Assembly (NCBI GenBank): GCA_018340805.1 | Contig: JACMZG010001914.1 | Location: 23,542,369 to 23,606,368, forward strand | Length of the DNA stretch: 64,000 nt | Origin: Microvelia longipes | Taxonomy: Eukaryota > Arthropoda > Insecta > Hemiptera > Veliidae | Direction of reading: 5' to 3' | Shown here: piece by piece, positions 1 to 13,160 of the stretch | Numbering within the stretch: position 1 is the stretch's first letter | How the letters are laid out: every line of letters starts with the position of its first letter | Notes under the pieces: model-generated | Databases searched by the model: none | Seen by the model: the letters and a program-made list of their open reading frames with translations, nothing else | What the model was told of the DNA's origin: nothing | Translations under genes and position numbers: made by a program

Positions 1-339
1 GCGAACCCTAGACATCTGAGGTGTCAAAGGTCACAATAAATACTGACGTTTTAACGACTTTAAACACAGAGGCGCCGCAGTGTATTGTCTATCATATTTT
101 ACATCGCTGTATAATTAAAAATAATAAAATAATCCAGCAATTAGAATTACATCGAATGATAATTTCATTGCTAGTATTATAATTTCTCAAAAGCAAGTTT
201 AGAATCACGTCTTTCAAACTTAAGTGATTCACTTCTGTTGTAAAAGTACTGTAACGGTTTTAATTTTTATGATAAGGCATATTATATCTAAAAAATTGGG
301 TATGGGGTCCTCAGAACATTACCTCATCACATCGGATTC
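1..339. other. AT-rich sequence, no feature recognised
   Basis: Neither strand shows a long reading frame, splice-flanked coding block or repeat that recurs elsewhere in the window. The end of this stretch (about 295-340) has a loose resemblance to 39110-39190, where the words 'tcctcagaacat' and 'ggattcgc' also occur, so it may belong to the same dispersed repeat as the hairpin cluster that follows. Confidence 0.4.
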
Positions 340-530
340 GCAACGCTCATCCTTTTTTTCCTTCAGACTCGCTTCGCTCGTCCTAAGAATACATAAGTCG
401 TCAAATATAAATTTGACGACTTATTTATTCTCCCCGAATAAATTTAGATTTATTTATTTTATTCCCGAAGACGAGTTGCTGTATAAACAGCAACTCGTCT
501 TCGGACTCGCTTCGCTTGTCCTCAGATAGT
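340..530. repeat. Cluster of perfect hairpins with ATAA loops
   Basis: Two long perfect inverted repeats lie about 60 bp apart. Arms 393-406 / 411-424 are 14 bp around loop ATAA, and arms 465-482 / 487-504 are 18 bp around loop ATAA. A weaker 7-bp hairpin (437-443 / 448-454) sits between them. The pair is bracketed by ACTCGCTTCGCTCGTCC (367-383) and ACTCGCTTCGCTTGTCC (505-521), so the same CTCGCTTCGCTCG core as in the arrays further right flanks the hairpins as a direct repeat. A related single-copy fragment is at 39110-39190. This looks like a small hairpin-carrying mobile or satellite-derived element; no coding capacity is seen. Confidence 0.75.
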
Positions 531-539
531 GAATACATC

Positions 540-1260
540 CCAGTAGTCACCCATCCAGGACTGACCACACTCGTGGCTACTATACTTTTATAATAAAAAA
601 ATAATCATGGATATACATGTCGTTTTGAAATAAAACTTGGTGCAATTAGTTATAGCGTAACGGTATACACTAGTACGAAATTTCAACTTAATTTAATTAT
701 TTTACGATTTTTTTTCAATTTAAATGTACTCAAGACATTTGATAAAAATTGACTAACTGCTCAAGTTATGAAGCATAAACCGGAAACTTAAGCATGAAAT
801 AGTTTGTTAACCATGGGAACACACATTCTAAAGGAAATTTTTTGCCGGCGTGCGGACCACCGATTGTAATTAAAACAATAAGATAGATTTAGTACCGAGG
901 TTCAAATATTCCTTCTCTAGACTCTGAGTGCTTGTATTGACTCCGGACCATTTTAATTTAACTTACAGGTCCAAAAAAAAAAGGAAAACGACTCCACACA
1001 TATTGTCATATGTGTGGATAATAATATATTGGAATATATTGTTAACTGGTCTTATTTATTAAGGTTTTTCGGAAATACACCACAATTTTTTCGACTTTTT
1101 GGTCACTTTAAGTGATTGTATCGACTCCGGGCGAGTTTTTAGATTCTGCATCCTAAAAGCCATTGAAAACGGCATCCTATACTCGAAAATTATTTTTCAT
1201 ACACCGTAATTTAGTTTTTTGCAACAGTTTTTCTTTCGCTATCTTTCGTTCAAAAGATAG

Positions 1261-1262
<2 letters not shown>
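540..1262. other. AT-rich sequence, no feature recognised
   Basis: No gene, tandem repeat or inverted repeat of note. Short poly-T and poly-A runs only. Confidence 0.4.

Positions 1263-1320
<58 letters not shown>
1263..1320. repeat. (TA)n microsatellite
   Basis: A nearly pure TA dinucleotide run of about 58 bp. It gives rise to an Ile-Tyr repeat on both strands that is not a real protein. Confidence 0.95.
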
Positions 1321-1322
<2 letters not shown>

Positions 1323-1400
1323 TTCCATTCGTACCCAAGATGGAAGTCAACCCTAAACGCGGGCACGCTCTACCAACTGAATCATCCCGAGGACGAAGTA
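1321..1400 (-). other. Possible tRNA-derived SINE head
   Basis: On the minus strand the sequence just outside the (TA)n tract contains TTGGTAGAGCG, a good match to the Pol III A box of tRNA genes (around 1362-1376). About 35 bp further is GGTACGAATGG, a degenerate B-box-like word. No acceptor or anticodon stem can be folded convincingly, so a tRNA gene is unlikely. A tRNA-derived SINE head or decayed tRNA pseudogene ending in the TA tract is the best guess. Confidence 0.3.
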
Positions 1401-1599
1401 AGCACTGCACTAATACCAATATCAATCTGATCATCCAACAACCACGATAGACATTCTAGCTGCAGAGTGAAATTTCCGAACAGAAAAACTGGTAAAATCG
1501 GCCTTCGCCATACAGTAACCGTTTTAACTCACACTACACAAACTTGCAAGTGCAAGACTGCAGTATTATAAATAGAACTAAAGAGTGCGATTTAAATAC

Positions 1600-1603
<4 letters not shown>

Positions 1604-1682
<79 letters not shown>

Positions 1683-1707
1683 TATAGAGAGAGAGAGAGA
1701 GAGAGAG
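1604..1707. repeat. Compound (TA)n(GA)n microsatellite
   Basis: A TA run interrupted by a few ATA slips is followed by about ten GA units (1686-1707). It is pure simple-sequence DNA. Confidence 0.95.
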
Positions 1708-1797
1708 TTGTCGGCTCGACGCTTCCGAGTACGCACCGACTTATTCTAGCTTGATAAAGACGATTTGTCGAAACGTCCCTTTTTTTACCATCTGTAA

Positions 1798-1824
1798 GTT
1801 ATTATTATTATTACTTCTCAGAAT

Positions 1825-1901
<77 letters not shown>

Positions 1902-1925
1902 ATATGTATGTATGTATATATACGC
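1798..1925. repeat. (ATT)n and (TA)n microsatellites
   Basis: A short ATT/TTA run is followed by roughly 95 bp of TA repeat with regularly spaced TATTATA interruptions, ending in (TATG)n. Confidence 0.9.
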
Positions 1926-2009
1926 CTATCCTATTAGCGAATATTTTCCAAGGAAATTTGCTATATCAAGGTAACTAAGTCTGAGGTCAATAAAATAAGA
2001 AATAATAAT

Positions 2010-2240
2010 TTCTAGTAATGCGTTTGCATCAAAAACTCACGACAAAAAAATACATCAAATAAAATTATTTATTTAAAGCGATCGAAGATAGTCTATCAAA
2101 ACATTCGGACGCTGTAATATTTTAAAGTATAAAGTCAAAAAGGCATGCTTCGCTTGCTAGTTAAAGTATCTTTAAAATTTTACATAGTATAAGAGGCTCG
2201 CTTCGCTCGCTACAATACGTATATTTATCATAATACATGT
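2010..2240. repeat. Left flank of minisatellite array, duplicated at 17090
   Basis: This segment (from 'tagtaatgcg' to the first GCTTCGCTTGC core) is similar to 17090-17290, which is also directly followed by the same minisatellite. Both contain a CATCAA(A/G)AACTCACG word, the stretch around 'atctaaacattcg', and a first minisatellite unit with the variant core TTCGCTTGCTAG. The shared flank means that both arrays descend from one element that had the minisatellite at this end. Confidence 0.65.
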
Positions 2241-3128
2241 TAAATAATGGCTCGCTTCGCTCGCTAGATTGCTTATATTTATAATAATTCAAAAATAAAA
2301 AAAGGCTCGCTTCGCTCGCTAGAGTGTACATGTTTATTATAATGCATAGTAAAAAAGGCTCGCTTCGCTATGTATTTTTATAAATATATGTATATATTTT
2401 ATAAAAATATATAGTAAAAAAGTGCTCGCTTCGCTCGCTAGATTGCGTATATTTATAATAATAATAGTAAAAAAGGCTCGATTCGCTCGCTAGGTTACTT
2501 ATATTTATAATAATACATAGTAAATAAGGCTCGCTTCGCTCGCTAGATTGCGTAGATTTATAATAATGCACAGCAAAAAAGGCTCGCTTCGCTCGCTAGA
2601 GTGTGCATGCTTATAACCATAGACGGATAAAAGGGCTCGCTTCGCTCGCTAGATTGCTATATTTATAATAATACATATAGTAAAAAAGGCTCGCTTCGCT
2701 CGCTAAATTGCTATATTCACAATAATACATAGTAAAAAAAAGGCTTGCTTCGCTCGCTAGAATGCTTATATTTATAATAATACGGGCCTTCGGCCCGTAG
2801 CCGCTACGCGGCCTCGGCGCTTCGCGCCTCGTCCGCTCCGCAGCGTCGGCCCGCCGGGCCGCTTCGCGGCCACATTGATGTTGTTTTGTATTAATGTATG
2901 GTTTCACTATCGTTTCTTGTTACATGGCATATTGCCACGTATTTAGCGAATTTTCACAGGCTCGTTTCACAGGCCCGCTTCGCGGGCCTGAGGGTCTTTC
3001 TCACAAATTTGATTTTATTAATCCTCTATTATTAATAGTAAGCAATAATATTACAGTTAACAAGCAATATAAGAAAATAATAAGAATATTTAAATACATA
3101 ACTAATACGTTTTTTATAGAGGTATAAA

Positions 3129-3668
3129 CTTAGAATAATACTATATATAGAAGGAGCACAGGACTGTAAACACAATGTAATTCCACTGATAACACGAAAG
3201 CCGATTGACTGGTGCAACTATGTAATGCTGCCAACCTGACAACAAAACATTATTTTAAATATGTGTCATAAATATCCATTAATGAAGAAAGATCGTAAAG
3301 AACAAATATAATAACTTAAAACACCTGCTGAGTATTTAATAAACTGGTCTTAGATGGCAAAAGGGTGGCGGAATACAAGAATCTACATTTAGTTGACGAG
3401 GACTACTTTTTATACATAATTTTAATAAATACGTTAAACTACAATTTAAAATGCATAAAATATTGTAATGCACCGATATTTATATTAGTATTTTATGAAT
3501 AATCCATCATTAATTAATAATAGAACATAATAATTCAGCAACCGGAAGTATTGCCAACTTTTTTTAGAAAATTGTATATTGTAAGGGTGGCAGCATTACT
3601 TAGTTGCACCAGTCAACCGGCTTTCGTGTTATCAGTTGTGCTCCTTCTATATATAGTATTATTCTAAG
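3129..3668. mobile_element. 540-bp MITE with 8-bp target-site duplication
   Basis: Terminal inverted repeats begin CTTAGAATAATACTATATAT at both ends and extend for about 80 bp; the left arm carries an extra insert of about 25 bp. The element is flanked by GGTATAAA at 3121-3128 and 3669-3676. The homologous position in array unit 3 (about 8605) reads 'gaggtataaagaatac' with one GGTATAAA and no element: a paralogous empty site that fixes both element ends and the 8-bp duplication. There is no coding capacity. An 8-bp duplication fits hAT, P or Merlin superfamilies; the TIR does not decide between them. Confidence 0.93.
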
Positions 3669-4364
3669 GGTATAAAGAATACAAGGAAAAAATCCACACG
3701 TTGCAACTGTTGAAGTAACCTTGTATAAAGGGTAAGAAAAGATTATAGTTTTATCTTTCATCAGCTTTAGTTATCGTCCTCTATACAAAAGGGTATAAAC
3801 TCTTACTTACATTTATGATTGTTTATAGAATTTAAAGAAAAATGTCAAATTTTTTTTGTAAACAAATTGTTTTTTTAGTAAAATCTTAAGGTTGAAAAAA
3901 ATATATTCATAATTATTTAAAATAAAAATACCGTTTGCGTCACTTAGGATTGTCCGATTGAGCTAAAACTGGTCGCATTCGTTTTAGAATAACTTCGACC
4001 ATATAAAGACTACTTCGATGTTCTTCCTCTTTACGGGTCTGCTTAGCTCGGCGTGGTTCAGTGGAAGCCATTTTTGCCCTGTCTCTTTGGGACAGTAGGC
4101 TTACCATGATGGAGCAAGAGGTAGAGGTCTCTTTTATATTATATCCCACCCTCTAACACTACTGAACCCAACAGATATCGTACGAGTCTTTGACCTGGAC
4201 GTATAACATATATACAACATTATATATATATGTATACTGTTTTGCGCCATTTGTGATGGTTCGATTGAGCTGAAATTGGTCTTAATCGATTCAGCTAGCC
4301 GTCTACCTAAACAGATACTTTTGTTTTAAAGCCATTTTAAGTACCAAAAAACTTTTTTTTTTCA

Positions 4365-4393
4365 TGACGTCATAACTTTGGTTGATGACGTCA
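4365..4393. promoter_or_regulatory. Paired TGACGTCA octamers (CRE-like)
   Basis: Two perfect palindromic TGACGTCA octamers lie at 4365-4372 and 4386-4393, 21 bp apart start to start. This matches the consensus cAMP-response element bound by CREB/ATF bZIP factors. The same pair recurs in the bodies of units 3, 7-8 and 9; unit 2 keeps one and has a deletion in the other. Function is not shown; the match to the consensus is exact. Confidence 0.45.
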
Positions 4394-4525
4394 TAATGTT
4401 TTTATAAACAATAGGCCTCGTAACCTCCTCAACATCTCGAGATTTGCAAAGTTTCGTTTCAATTTGAGAACGCCTTCGAGAGTTATCGTTCGCCATACGA
4501 AAGGGTAGAAACTCTTACATACATA

Positions 4526-4596
<71 letters not shown>

Positions 4597-4795
4597 ATAT
4601 ATATATAATATATATAATACCTATTATATATATAATATTATATACATATTTATATATATATATACATATATATAATTAAAACTTTTGGACATTATATTTT
4701 TGTTATCAGGAAGCCAAATAGGAACCGATTCCACTCACTCCCACTCTCAACTTCCGTCATCCGAACAACCCTCATAAGCGTCATTTTCATTATGA

Positions 4796-7566
4796 AAAAT
4801 TCGCTAAAAAGGCTCGCTTCGCTCGCTAGAATGCTTATATTTATAATAATGCATAGTAAATCAGGCTCGCTTTGCTCGCTAGATTGCGTAGATTTATAAT
4901 AATGCATAGCAAAAAAGGCTCGCTTCGCTCGCTACAGTGTGCATGTTTATAATAATGTATAGTAAAATACGGGCCTTCGGCCCGTAGCCGCTACGCGGCG
5001 TCGGCGCTTCGCGCCTCGTCGCTCCGCGCGTCAGCCCACCGGCCGCTTTGCGGCCCGGGGCCTCCCTGTGGCGCTTTGCGGCCACATTGTTGTTGTTTTG
5101 TATTATGTGTTGTTTCATTATTGTTCTGTTACATGGCATTTTTTGCCATGTATCTAAGCGACTTTCACAGCCTTCTCATAGTATGCTATAAATTTAAAAT
5201 TAAAAGAAAACTTATAAACAAAAATATATTATTCATGATTTTTGTTTTTAAATAAAAAATACCGTTTCCGTACTAAAGATTGTCTATTGAGCTGAAACCG
5301 GTCGCAATGTGGTTTTAGAATGACTTCGACTCATAAAGGACAAACTTCAACACTTACTTTACATTTATGATTGTTTATAAATTTAGGAAAAATTGTCAAT
5401 TTTTTTTTGTAAAACAAATTGTTTATTTGAGTATAAAATCTTAAGGTTGAAAAAAATATATTCATAATTATTTAAAATAAAAATACCGTTTGCGTCACTT
5501 AGGATTGTTCGATTGAGCTAAAACTGGTCGCATTCGTTTTAGAATAACTCGACCATTATAAAGACTTTAACTTCGATGTTCTTCCTCTTAGGGTCTGCTT
5601 AGCTCGGCGTGGTTTCAGTGGATAGCCATTTTTGCCCTGTCTCTGTGGGACAGTTAGGCTTACCATGATGGAGCAAGAGGTAGAGGTCTCTCTTTGTATA
5701 CTATATCCCCACCCTCTAACACTACTGAACCCAATCAGATATTGTACGAGTCCTTTGACCTAGACGTATACATTATATAACAAGATTATATATAATAAAT
5801 AAATATAAATAATAATAAAATGTTTTATTTATTATAAATACAAAATTAGATTCGTGAATACAATATGTTACAAAATATTTTATAATAGAGCAACTATCAA
5901 ACTCTTTAAGAGAAAAAATAAACTTTTAAGCCGCAAAAGCATGAGCTTGTGCGCGGCTTAGTCTTCTTGTTAAAAGTTTTCTTTTTCCTTATTAATAGTT
6001 TCTTATAAATAGTTTAGTTTCTGTTAGTAGTTTTCTTAAATTTATTTTACTTAATTTAGTATTTTATACGACTTGGTTATTTTTTAAAAAAAAATTTAAA
6101 ATAAGATTCTTAAATTAAGGAAGAGAATTTATTAATTAAAAAGTTAGTACAAATAAATAAATAAAATATAATAAAAAGAAAATATTATTTCATCTAAGGT
6201 TAGAAAAAAAAGAAAAGAAAAGAAAATAGGTTAATTTGGAGGTGGTTTTTAACCACAGGATTATTTCTTTTTTAAAATCTTTAAAAACAGGTTAGTTTTT
6301 ATCTCATCTGGTAGCATATTAATAAAATTGGACTCTAGGTAGCAGCATGTCGTTGCATCATTTGATGTTCTACATTTTAAACTTTTTACTTTTCTATTAG
6401 TTTTGTTTCTAGTGCTGTGATTGTGATTAATATACTCTTTTCGGTTGATTAAAGTATTTTAATAGAACCTTTTTTGTAAATAACTGTTTTGATTGTGAGA
6501 ACAGGGAAATCTTTGAAAAGATTGATCAGTAGAATATAGTCTTTGGTTTCTTAAGGATGGTTTTGATGACTGATTTTTAGCTATTTCTAACGAGTGCAAG
6601 TGAGTTGATTTGCTGATCCCCATCCAATAATACCGTTACCCAAGAATAGATTCCACTAGAGCATGATATATAGTTTTAATCAACTTTCATCACAGAAATC
6701 CCTAAGTGCTCTAAATATATATGAATTTCCTTATTTTATTTCTAATATTTTGAATATGAATTTTCCAAGTCAATGTTTGGTCAATAGTAAACACCTAGGT
6801 ATTTTATAGAAGTTACCCTGTCTATAGTCGTACAGTCACTTTTGGTGTGTCATTTTTTCTAACGCACTACAATCATGGATTTTGAGTTTAGTTATATCTT
6901 AGGCTGTCCTTTCTTTAGATAGTGAGAAGGTAATAAATTTGGTTTTTTTGGTGTTTAGAAATAATAGTTTGTGTGTAGCCATTTGCTTACTAAGGCCAGC
7001 TGTTGTGTCTACTTTGATTGTCAATTCTTGCCAGCTGTGTGTGTCTGATGAAAACAATAAACACGTATCATCAGCAAAACCTATTACTTCACCTAAGAAA
7101 TTAGGGATAAGGTAAAATTCATTGATGTAAGTCAGAAATACACTTCGGTGGACGTCACTGTTCCTTGTTGTGTTCCAGTATGAAGCGTGGCTACAGAGCT
7201 TAAAGTCGTCTTAATGGTATACATATATATATAAATGTATACAATTGCGCATTTGTGATGTTCGATTCAGCTGAAATTGGTCTTAATCGATTTCAGCTAG
7301 CCGTCTACCTAAATACTAGATACTTTGTTTTAAAGCCATTTTAAGTACCAAAAAACTATTTTTTTCATGACGTCATAACTTTGGTTGATGAGTCATAATG
7401 TTTTTATAAACAATAGGCCTCGTAACCTCCTCAACCATCTCGCGATTTGCAAAGTTCGTTTCAATTGAGAATGCCTTCGAGAGTTATCGTTCGCCATACG
7501 AAAGGGTAGAAATCTTACATACATATATATACCTATAATATATATATATATTATATATATATATAC

Positions 7567-7645
<79 letters not shown>

Positions 7646-7647
7646 TA

Positions 7648-7685
<38 letters not shown>

Positions 7686-7877
7686 CCGCATCTCTTTAGC
7701 TTTTTAGTTTTCAAGTTGTAGATCGTTTTTGAGAATTAGATAGTAAAGTATCGAATAATTTGATATATCGATTTTTTCTAGAGAACTATTGAGAATCGAC
7801 CCTATGCTTACATGACATTTTTTGTTCATCCTGGTCCATAGAATCAAGATTTTTATTTTGGCCCATTAAGAGTAAGT
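4796..7877. repeat. Array unit 2 (interrupted by a LINE)
   Basis: Three minisatellite copies (4808-4945) precede a hairpin block at 4969-5170 that lacks the CCCGCTTCGCGGG hairpin and the following 'ctttctcac'. The body is split at about 5785 / 7210 by a LINE. After the (TA)n tract (7520-7683) the normal unit tail is replaced by about 170 bp of other sequence containing 'caccctgtatat', before unit 3 starts. Confidence 0.8.
5790..7205 (-). pseudogene. 5'-truncated LINE (reverse transcriptase remnant) in array unit 2
   Basis: Read on the minus strand, the segment starts inside a reverse transcriptase: a PQGT-like turn near 7165, then YINEF, then the catalytic FADDT box (around 7075), then a LLFLN..KTKFITF block and IKYLGVY near 6800. 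It continues to the typical LINE C-terminus (HNHSTRN at about 6420, NMLPDEIK near 6305). Stops and frameshifts are frequent. The 3' end is an AT-rich (TAAA)n-like tail at 5785-5825. The unit sequence continues on both sides, so the LINE was inserted into an existing repeat unit. The RT and tail resemble Jockey/CR1/I-type non-LTR elements. Confidence 0.85.
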
Positions 7878-9726
<1,849 letters not shown>

Positions 9727-10914
9727 CATAATAAATACGGGCCTTCGGCCCGTAGCCGCTGCGCGGCCTCGGCGCTTCGCGCCTCGTCCGCTCCGCGGCG
9801 TCGGCCCACTGGGCCGCTTCGCGGCCCGGGGGCTCCCTGTGGCCGCTTTGCGGCCACATTGTTGTTGTTTTGTATTATGTGTTGTTTCATTATTGTTCTT
9901 ATTACATGGCATTTTGCCATGTATCTAGCGAATTTTCACAGCCTCACCACACAGGCCCGCGAAGCGGGCCTGAGAGGCTTTCTCACAAACTTGATTTTAC
10001 TAATTGAGATTTTATTAATACTCTATTATTAATAGTATGCTATAATATTAAAATTAAGAAGCATTATAAACAAAAATATATTATTCATGATTTTTGTTTT
10101 TAAATAAAAATACCGTTTCCGTCACTAAAGATTGTCAGATTGAGCTGAAACCGGTCGCAATGGTTTTTAGAATGACTTCAACCTATAAAGACAACTTCAA
10201 CTTTTACTTACATTTATGATTGTTTATAAAATTTAAAGAAAAATGTCAAATTTTTTTTGTAAACAAATTGTTTTTTTAGTAAAATCTTAAGGTTGAAAAA
10301 AATATATTCATAATTATTTAAAATAAAATACCGTTTGCGTCACTTAGATTGTCCGATTGAGCTAAAACTGGTCGCATTCGTTTTAGAATAACTTCGACCA
10401 TATAAAGACTACTTCGATGTTCTTCCTCTTTACGGGTCTGCTTAGCTCGGCGTGGTCAGTGGAAGCCATTTTGCCCTGTTCTCTTTGGACAGTAGGCTTA
10501 CCATGATGGAGCAAGAGGTAGAGGTCTCTCTTTTATATTATATCCCCACCCTCTAACACTACTGAACCCAACAGATATCGTACGAGTCTTTGACCTGGAC
10601 GTATACATATATACAACATTATATATATATGTATACTGTTGCGCCATTTGTGATGGTTCGATTGAGCTGAAATTTGGTCTTAATCATCTTTATTAATTAT
10701 ATTATATATATATATATTATATATATATATATAATATATATATATATAATATATATATATATATAGATATATAATATATATAACTATATAACTTGGACAA
10801 TATATTTTTGTTATCAGGAAGCCAATTTAGGAAACCGATTCCACTCACTCCCACTCTTCAACTTCCGTCATCCGAACAACCTCATAAGCGTCATTTTCAT
10901 TATGAAAATTTTCG
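9727..10914. repeat. Array unit 4 (no minisatellite)
   Basis: The hairpin block starts at 9737 and has the variant GCCGCTGCGCGGC in place of GCCGCTACGCGGC. The CCCGC hairpin here reads CCCGCGAAGCGGG, the inverted loop orientation of the other copies. The body is truncated: after 'ggtcttaatc' (10683) it jumps into (TA)n, losing the TGACGTCA pair and about 200 bp. Confidence 0.8.
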
Positions 10915-11273
10915 CTAAAAAGGCTCGCTTCGCTCGCTAGAATGCTTATATTTTAAATAATGCATAGTATCAGGCTCGCTTTGCTCGCTAGATTGCGTAG
11001 ATTTATAATAATGCATAGCAAAAAAGGCTTCGCTTCGCTCGCTACAGTGTGCATGTTTTATAATAATGTATAGTAAAAATACGGGCCTCGGCCCGTAGGC
11101 GCTACGCGGGCGTCAGCCCACCGGGCCGCTTGCGGCCCGGGGGCCTCCCTGTGGCCGCTTTGCGGCCACATTGTTGTTTTGTTTTTATTATGTGTTTCAT
11201 TATTGTTCTTGTTACATGCATTTTTGCCATGTATTCTAGCGACTTTTCACAGCCTCTCACTCAGGCCCGCTGC
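10915..11273. repeat. Array unit 5, cut by assembly gap
   Basis: Three minisatellite copies (10920-11045) and the hairpin block (from 11091), running into the N gap inside the CCCGC hairpin ('aggcccgctgc' then N). Several single-base losses relative to the other units (for example 'ggcctcggcccg' for 'ggccttcggcccg') look like sequencing errors. Confidence 0.8.
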
Positions 11274-12273
11274 NNNNNNNNNNNNNNNNNNNNNNNNNNN
11301 NNNNNNNNNNNNNNNNNNNNNNNNNNNNNNNNNNNNNNNNNNNNNNNNNNNNNNNNNNNNNNNNNNNNNNNNNNNNNNNNNNNNNNNNNNNNNNNNNNNN
11401 NNNNNNNNNNNNNNNNNNNNNNNNNNNNNNNNNNNNNNNNNNNNNNNNNNNNNNNNNNNNNNNNNNNNNNNNNNNNNNNNNNNNNNNNNNNNNNNNNNNN
11501 NNNNNNNNNNNNNNNNNNNNNNNNNNNNNNNNNNNNNNNNNNNNNNNNNNNNNNNNNNNNNNNNNNNNNNNNNNNNNNNNNNNNNNNNNNNNNNNNNNNN
11601 NNNNNNNNNNNNNNNNNNNNNNNNNNNNNNNNNNNNNNNNNNNNNNNNNNNNNNNNNNNNNNNNNNNNNNNNNNNNNNNNNNNNNNNNNNNNNNNNNNNN
11701 NNNNNNNNNNNNNNNNNNNNNNNNNNNNNNNNNNNNNNNNNNNNNNNNNNNNNNNNNNNNNNNNNNNNNNNNNNNNNNNNNNNNNNNNNNNNNNNNNNNN
11801 NNNNNNNNNNNNNNNNNNNNNNNNNNNNNNNNNNNNNNNNNNNNNNNNNNNNNNNNNNNNNNNNNNNNNNNNNNNNNNNNNNNNNNNNNNNNNNNNNNNN
11901 NNNNNNNNNNNNNNNNNNNNNNNNNNNNNNNNNNNNNNNNNNNNNNNNNNNNNNNNNNNNNNNNNNNNNNNNNNNNNNNNNNNNNNNNNNNNNNNNNNNN
12001 NNNNNNNNNNNNNNNNNNNNNNNNNNNNNNNNNNNNNNNNNNNNNNNNNNNNNNNNNNNNNNNNNNNNNNNNNNNNNNNNNNNNNNNNNNNNNNNNNNNN
12101 NNNNNNNNNNNNNNNNNNNNNNNNNNNNNNNNNNNNNNNNNNNNNNNNNNNNNNNNNNNNNNNNNNNNNNNNNNNNNNNNNNNNNNNNNNNNNNNNNNNN
12201 NNNNNNNNNNNNNNNNNNNNNNNNNNNNNNNNNNNNNNNNNNNNNNNNNNNNNNNNNNNNNNNNNNNNNNNNN
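11274..12273. other. Assembly gap of exactly 1000 N
   Basis: A run of exactly 1000 N, probably a placeholder of unknown real size, inside the tandem array. Long frames that span it are artefacts of translating N. Confidence 1.
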
Positions 12274-12932
12274 TCAATGACATGCTCGCAAGTTTGCTAT
12301 TTAAGAAACGCAGCAGCGTTCCGCCCCGCCAAGTCACGAAAAAAGTAAAATACCCCGCTTAGTCAAAATACGGGCCTTCGGCCCGTAGCCGCTACGCGGC
12401 CTCGGCACTTCGCGCCTCGTCCGCTCTGCGGCGTCGGCCCCCGGGCCGCTTCGCGGCCCGGGGCCTCCCTGTGGCCGCTTTGCGGCCACATTATTGTTGT
12501 TTTGTATTATGTGTTGTTTCATTATTGTTCTTGTTACATGGCATTTTGCCATGTATCTAGCGAATTTTCACAGCCTCTCCACAGGCCGCGCTTCGCGGGC
12601 CTGAGTGGCTTTCTCACTAACTTGATTTTACTAATTGAGATTTTATTAATACTCTATTATTAATAGTATGCCATAATATTAAAATTAAGAAGCATTATAA
12701 ACAAAAATATATTATTCATGATTTTTGTTTTTGAATAAAAATACCGTTTCCGTCACTAAAGATTGTCTGATTGAGCTGAAACCGGTCGCAATGGTTTTAG
12801 AATGACTTCGACCATATAAAGACAACTTCAACTCTTACTTACATTTATGATTGTTTATAGAATTTAAAGAAAAATGTCAATTTTTTTTGTAAACAAATTG
12901 TTTATTTGAGTAAAATCTTAAGGTTGAAAAAT
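12274..12932. repeat. Array unit 6 (truncated)
   Basis: The first 90 bp after the gap match no other unit. The hairpin block 12370-12610 follows. The body stops after only about 220 bp, at 'cttaaggttgaaaa', where the next hairpin block begins directly. This is an internal deletion or unequal crossover, or a misassembly. Confidence 0.75.
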
Positions 12933-13160
12933 ACGGGCCTTCGGCCCGTGCCGCTACGCGGCCTCGGCGCTTCGCGCCTCGTCCGCTCCGCGGCGTCGGC
13001 CCACCGGGCCGCTTCGCGGCCCGGGGGCCTCCCTGTGGCCGCTTTGCGGCCACATTGTTGTTGTTTTGTATGATGTGTTGTTTCATTATTGTTCTTGTTA
13101 CATGGCATTTTGCCATGTATCTAGCGAATTTTCACAGCCTCTCCACACAGGCCCGCTTCG
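12933..13160. repeat. GC-rich block of consecutive short hairpins (reference copy)
   Basis: Almost every base of the first 130 bp lies in a short inverted repeat with a 3-nt centre. In order: ACGGGCC-TTC-GGCCCGT, CCGC-TAC-GCGG, GGCGC-TTC-GCGCC, GGCCGC-TTC-GCGGCC, GGCCGC-TTT-GCGGCC. After 80 bp of AT-rich sequence comes AGGCCCGC-TTC-GCGGGCCT. Stem sequences differ but the centre is nearly always TTC closed by C-G, so the minus strand reads GCGAAGC, a known unusually stable DNA mini-hairpin. The block is about 70% GC in an otherwise very AT-rich region and is repeated at 2782, 4969, 8271, 9737, 11091, 12370 and 14703. Confidence 0.9.

Larger units (their letters stand above)
2150..4795. repeat. 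Array unit 1 (long minisatellite, carries MITE)
   Basis: About eleven minisatellite copies (2150-2780) precede the hairpin block (2782-3010). The body is interrupted by a 540-bp MITE at 3129-3668. The minisatellite order 2389-2780, including its odd variants (TCGATTCGCTCG, 'agacggata'), recurs almost exactly at 7878-8265, so units 1 and 3 are copies of each other and not independent expansions. The body ends in (TA)n at 4530-4680. Confidence 0.85.

Noticed and set aside
1321..1400. A true tRNA gene on the minus strand
   Set aside because: The A box is good but no cloverleaf could be folded and the B box is degenerate; kept only as a possible SINE.
3940..4149. 69-codon minus-strand frame in the array body (MASTEPRRAKQTRKEEE)
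   Set aside because: In the other units single-base differences near 'tctctcttttatactata' shift the frame, and the N-terminal part is not kept.
7484..7714. Ile-Tyr repeat frames here and at other (TA)n tracts
   Set aside because: Both strands are open only because TA repeats contain no stop in two frames; no start context or conservation.
11130..12362. Frames of 350-410 codons across the N run
   Set aside because: Artefact of translating 1000 N; the same applies at 58191-59114.
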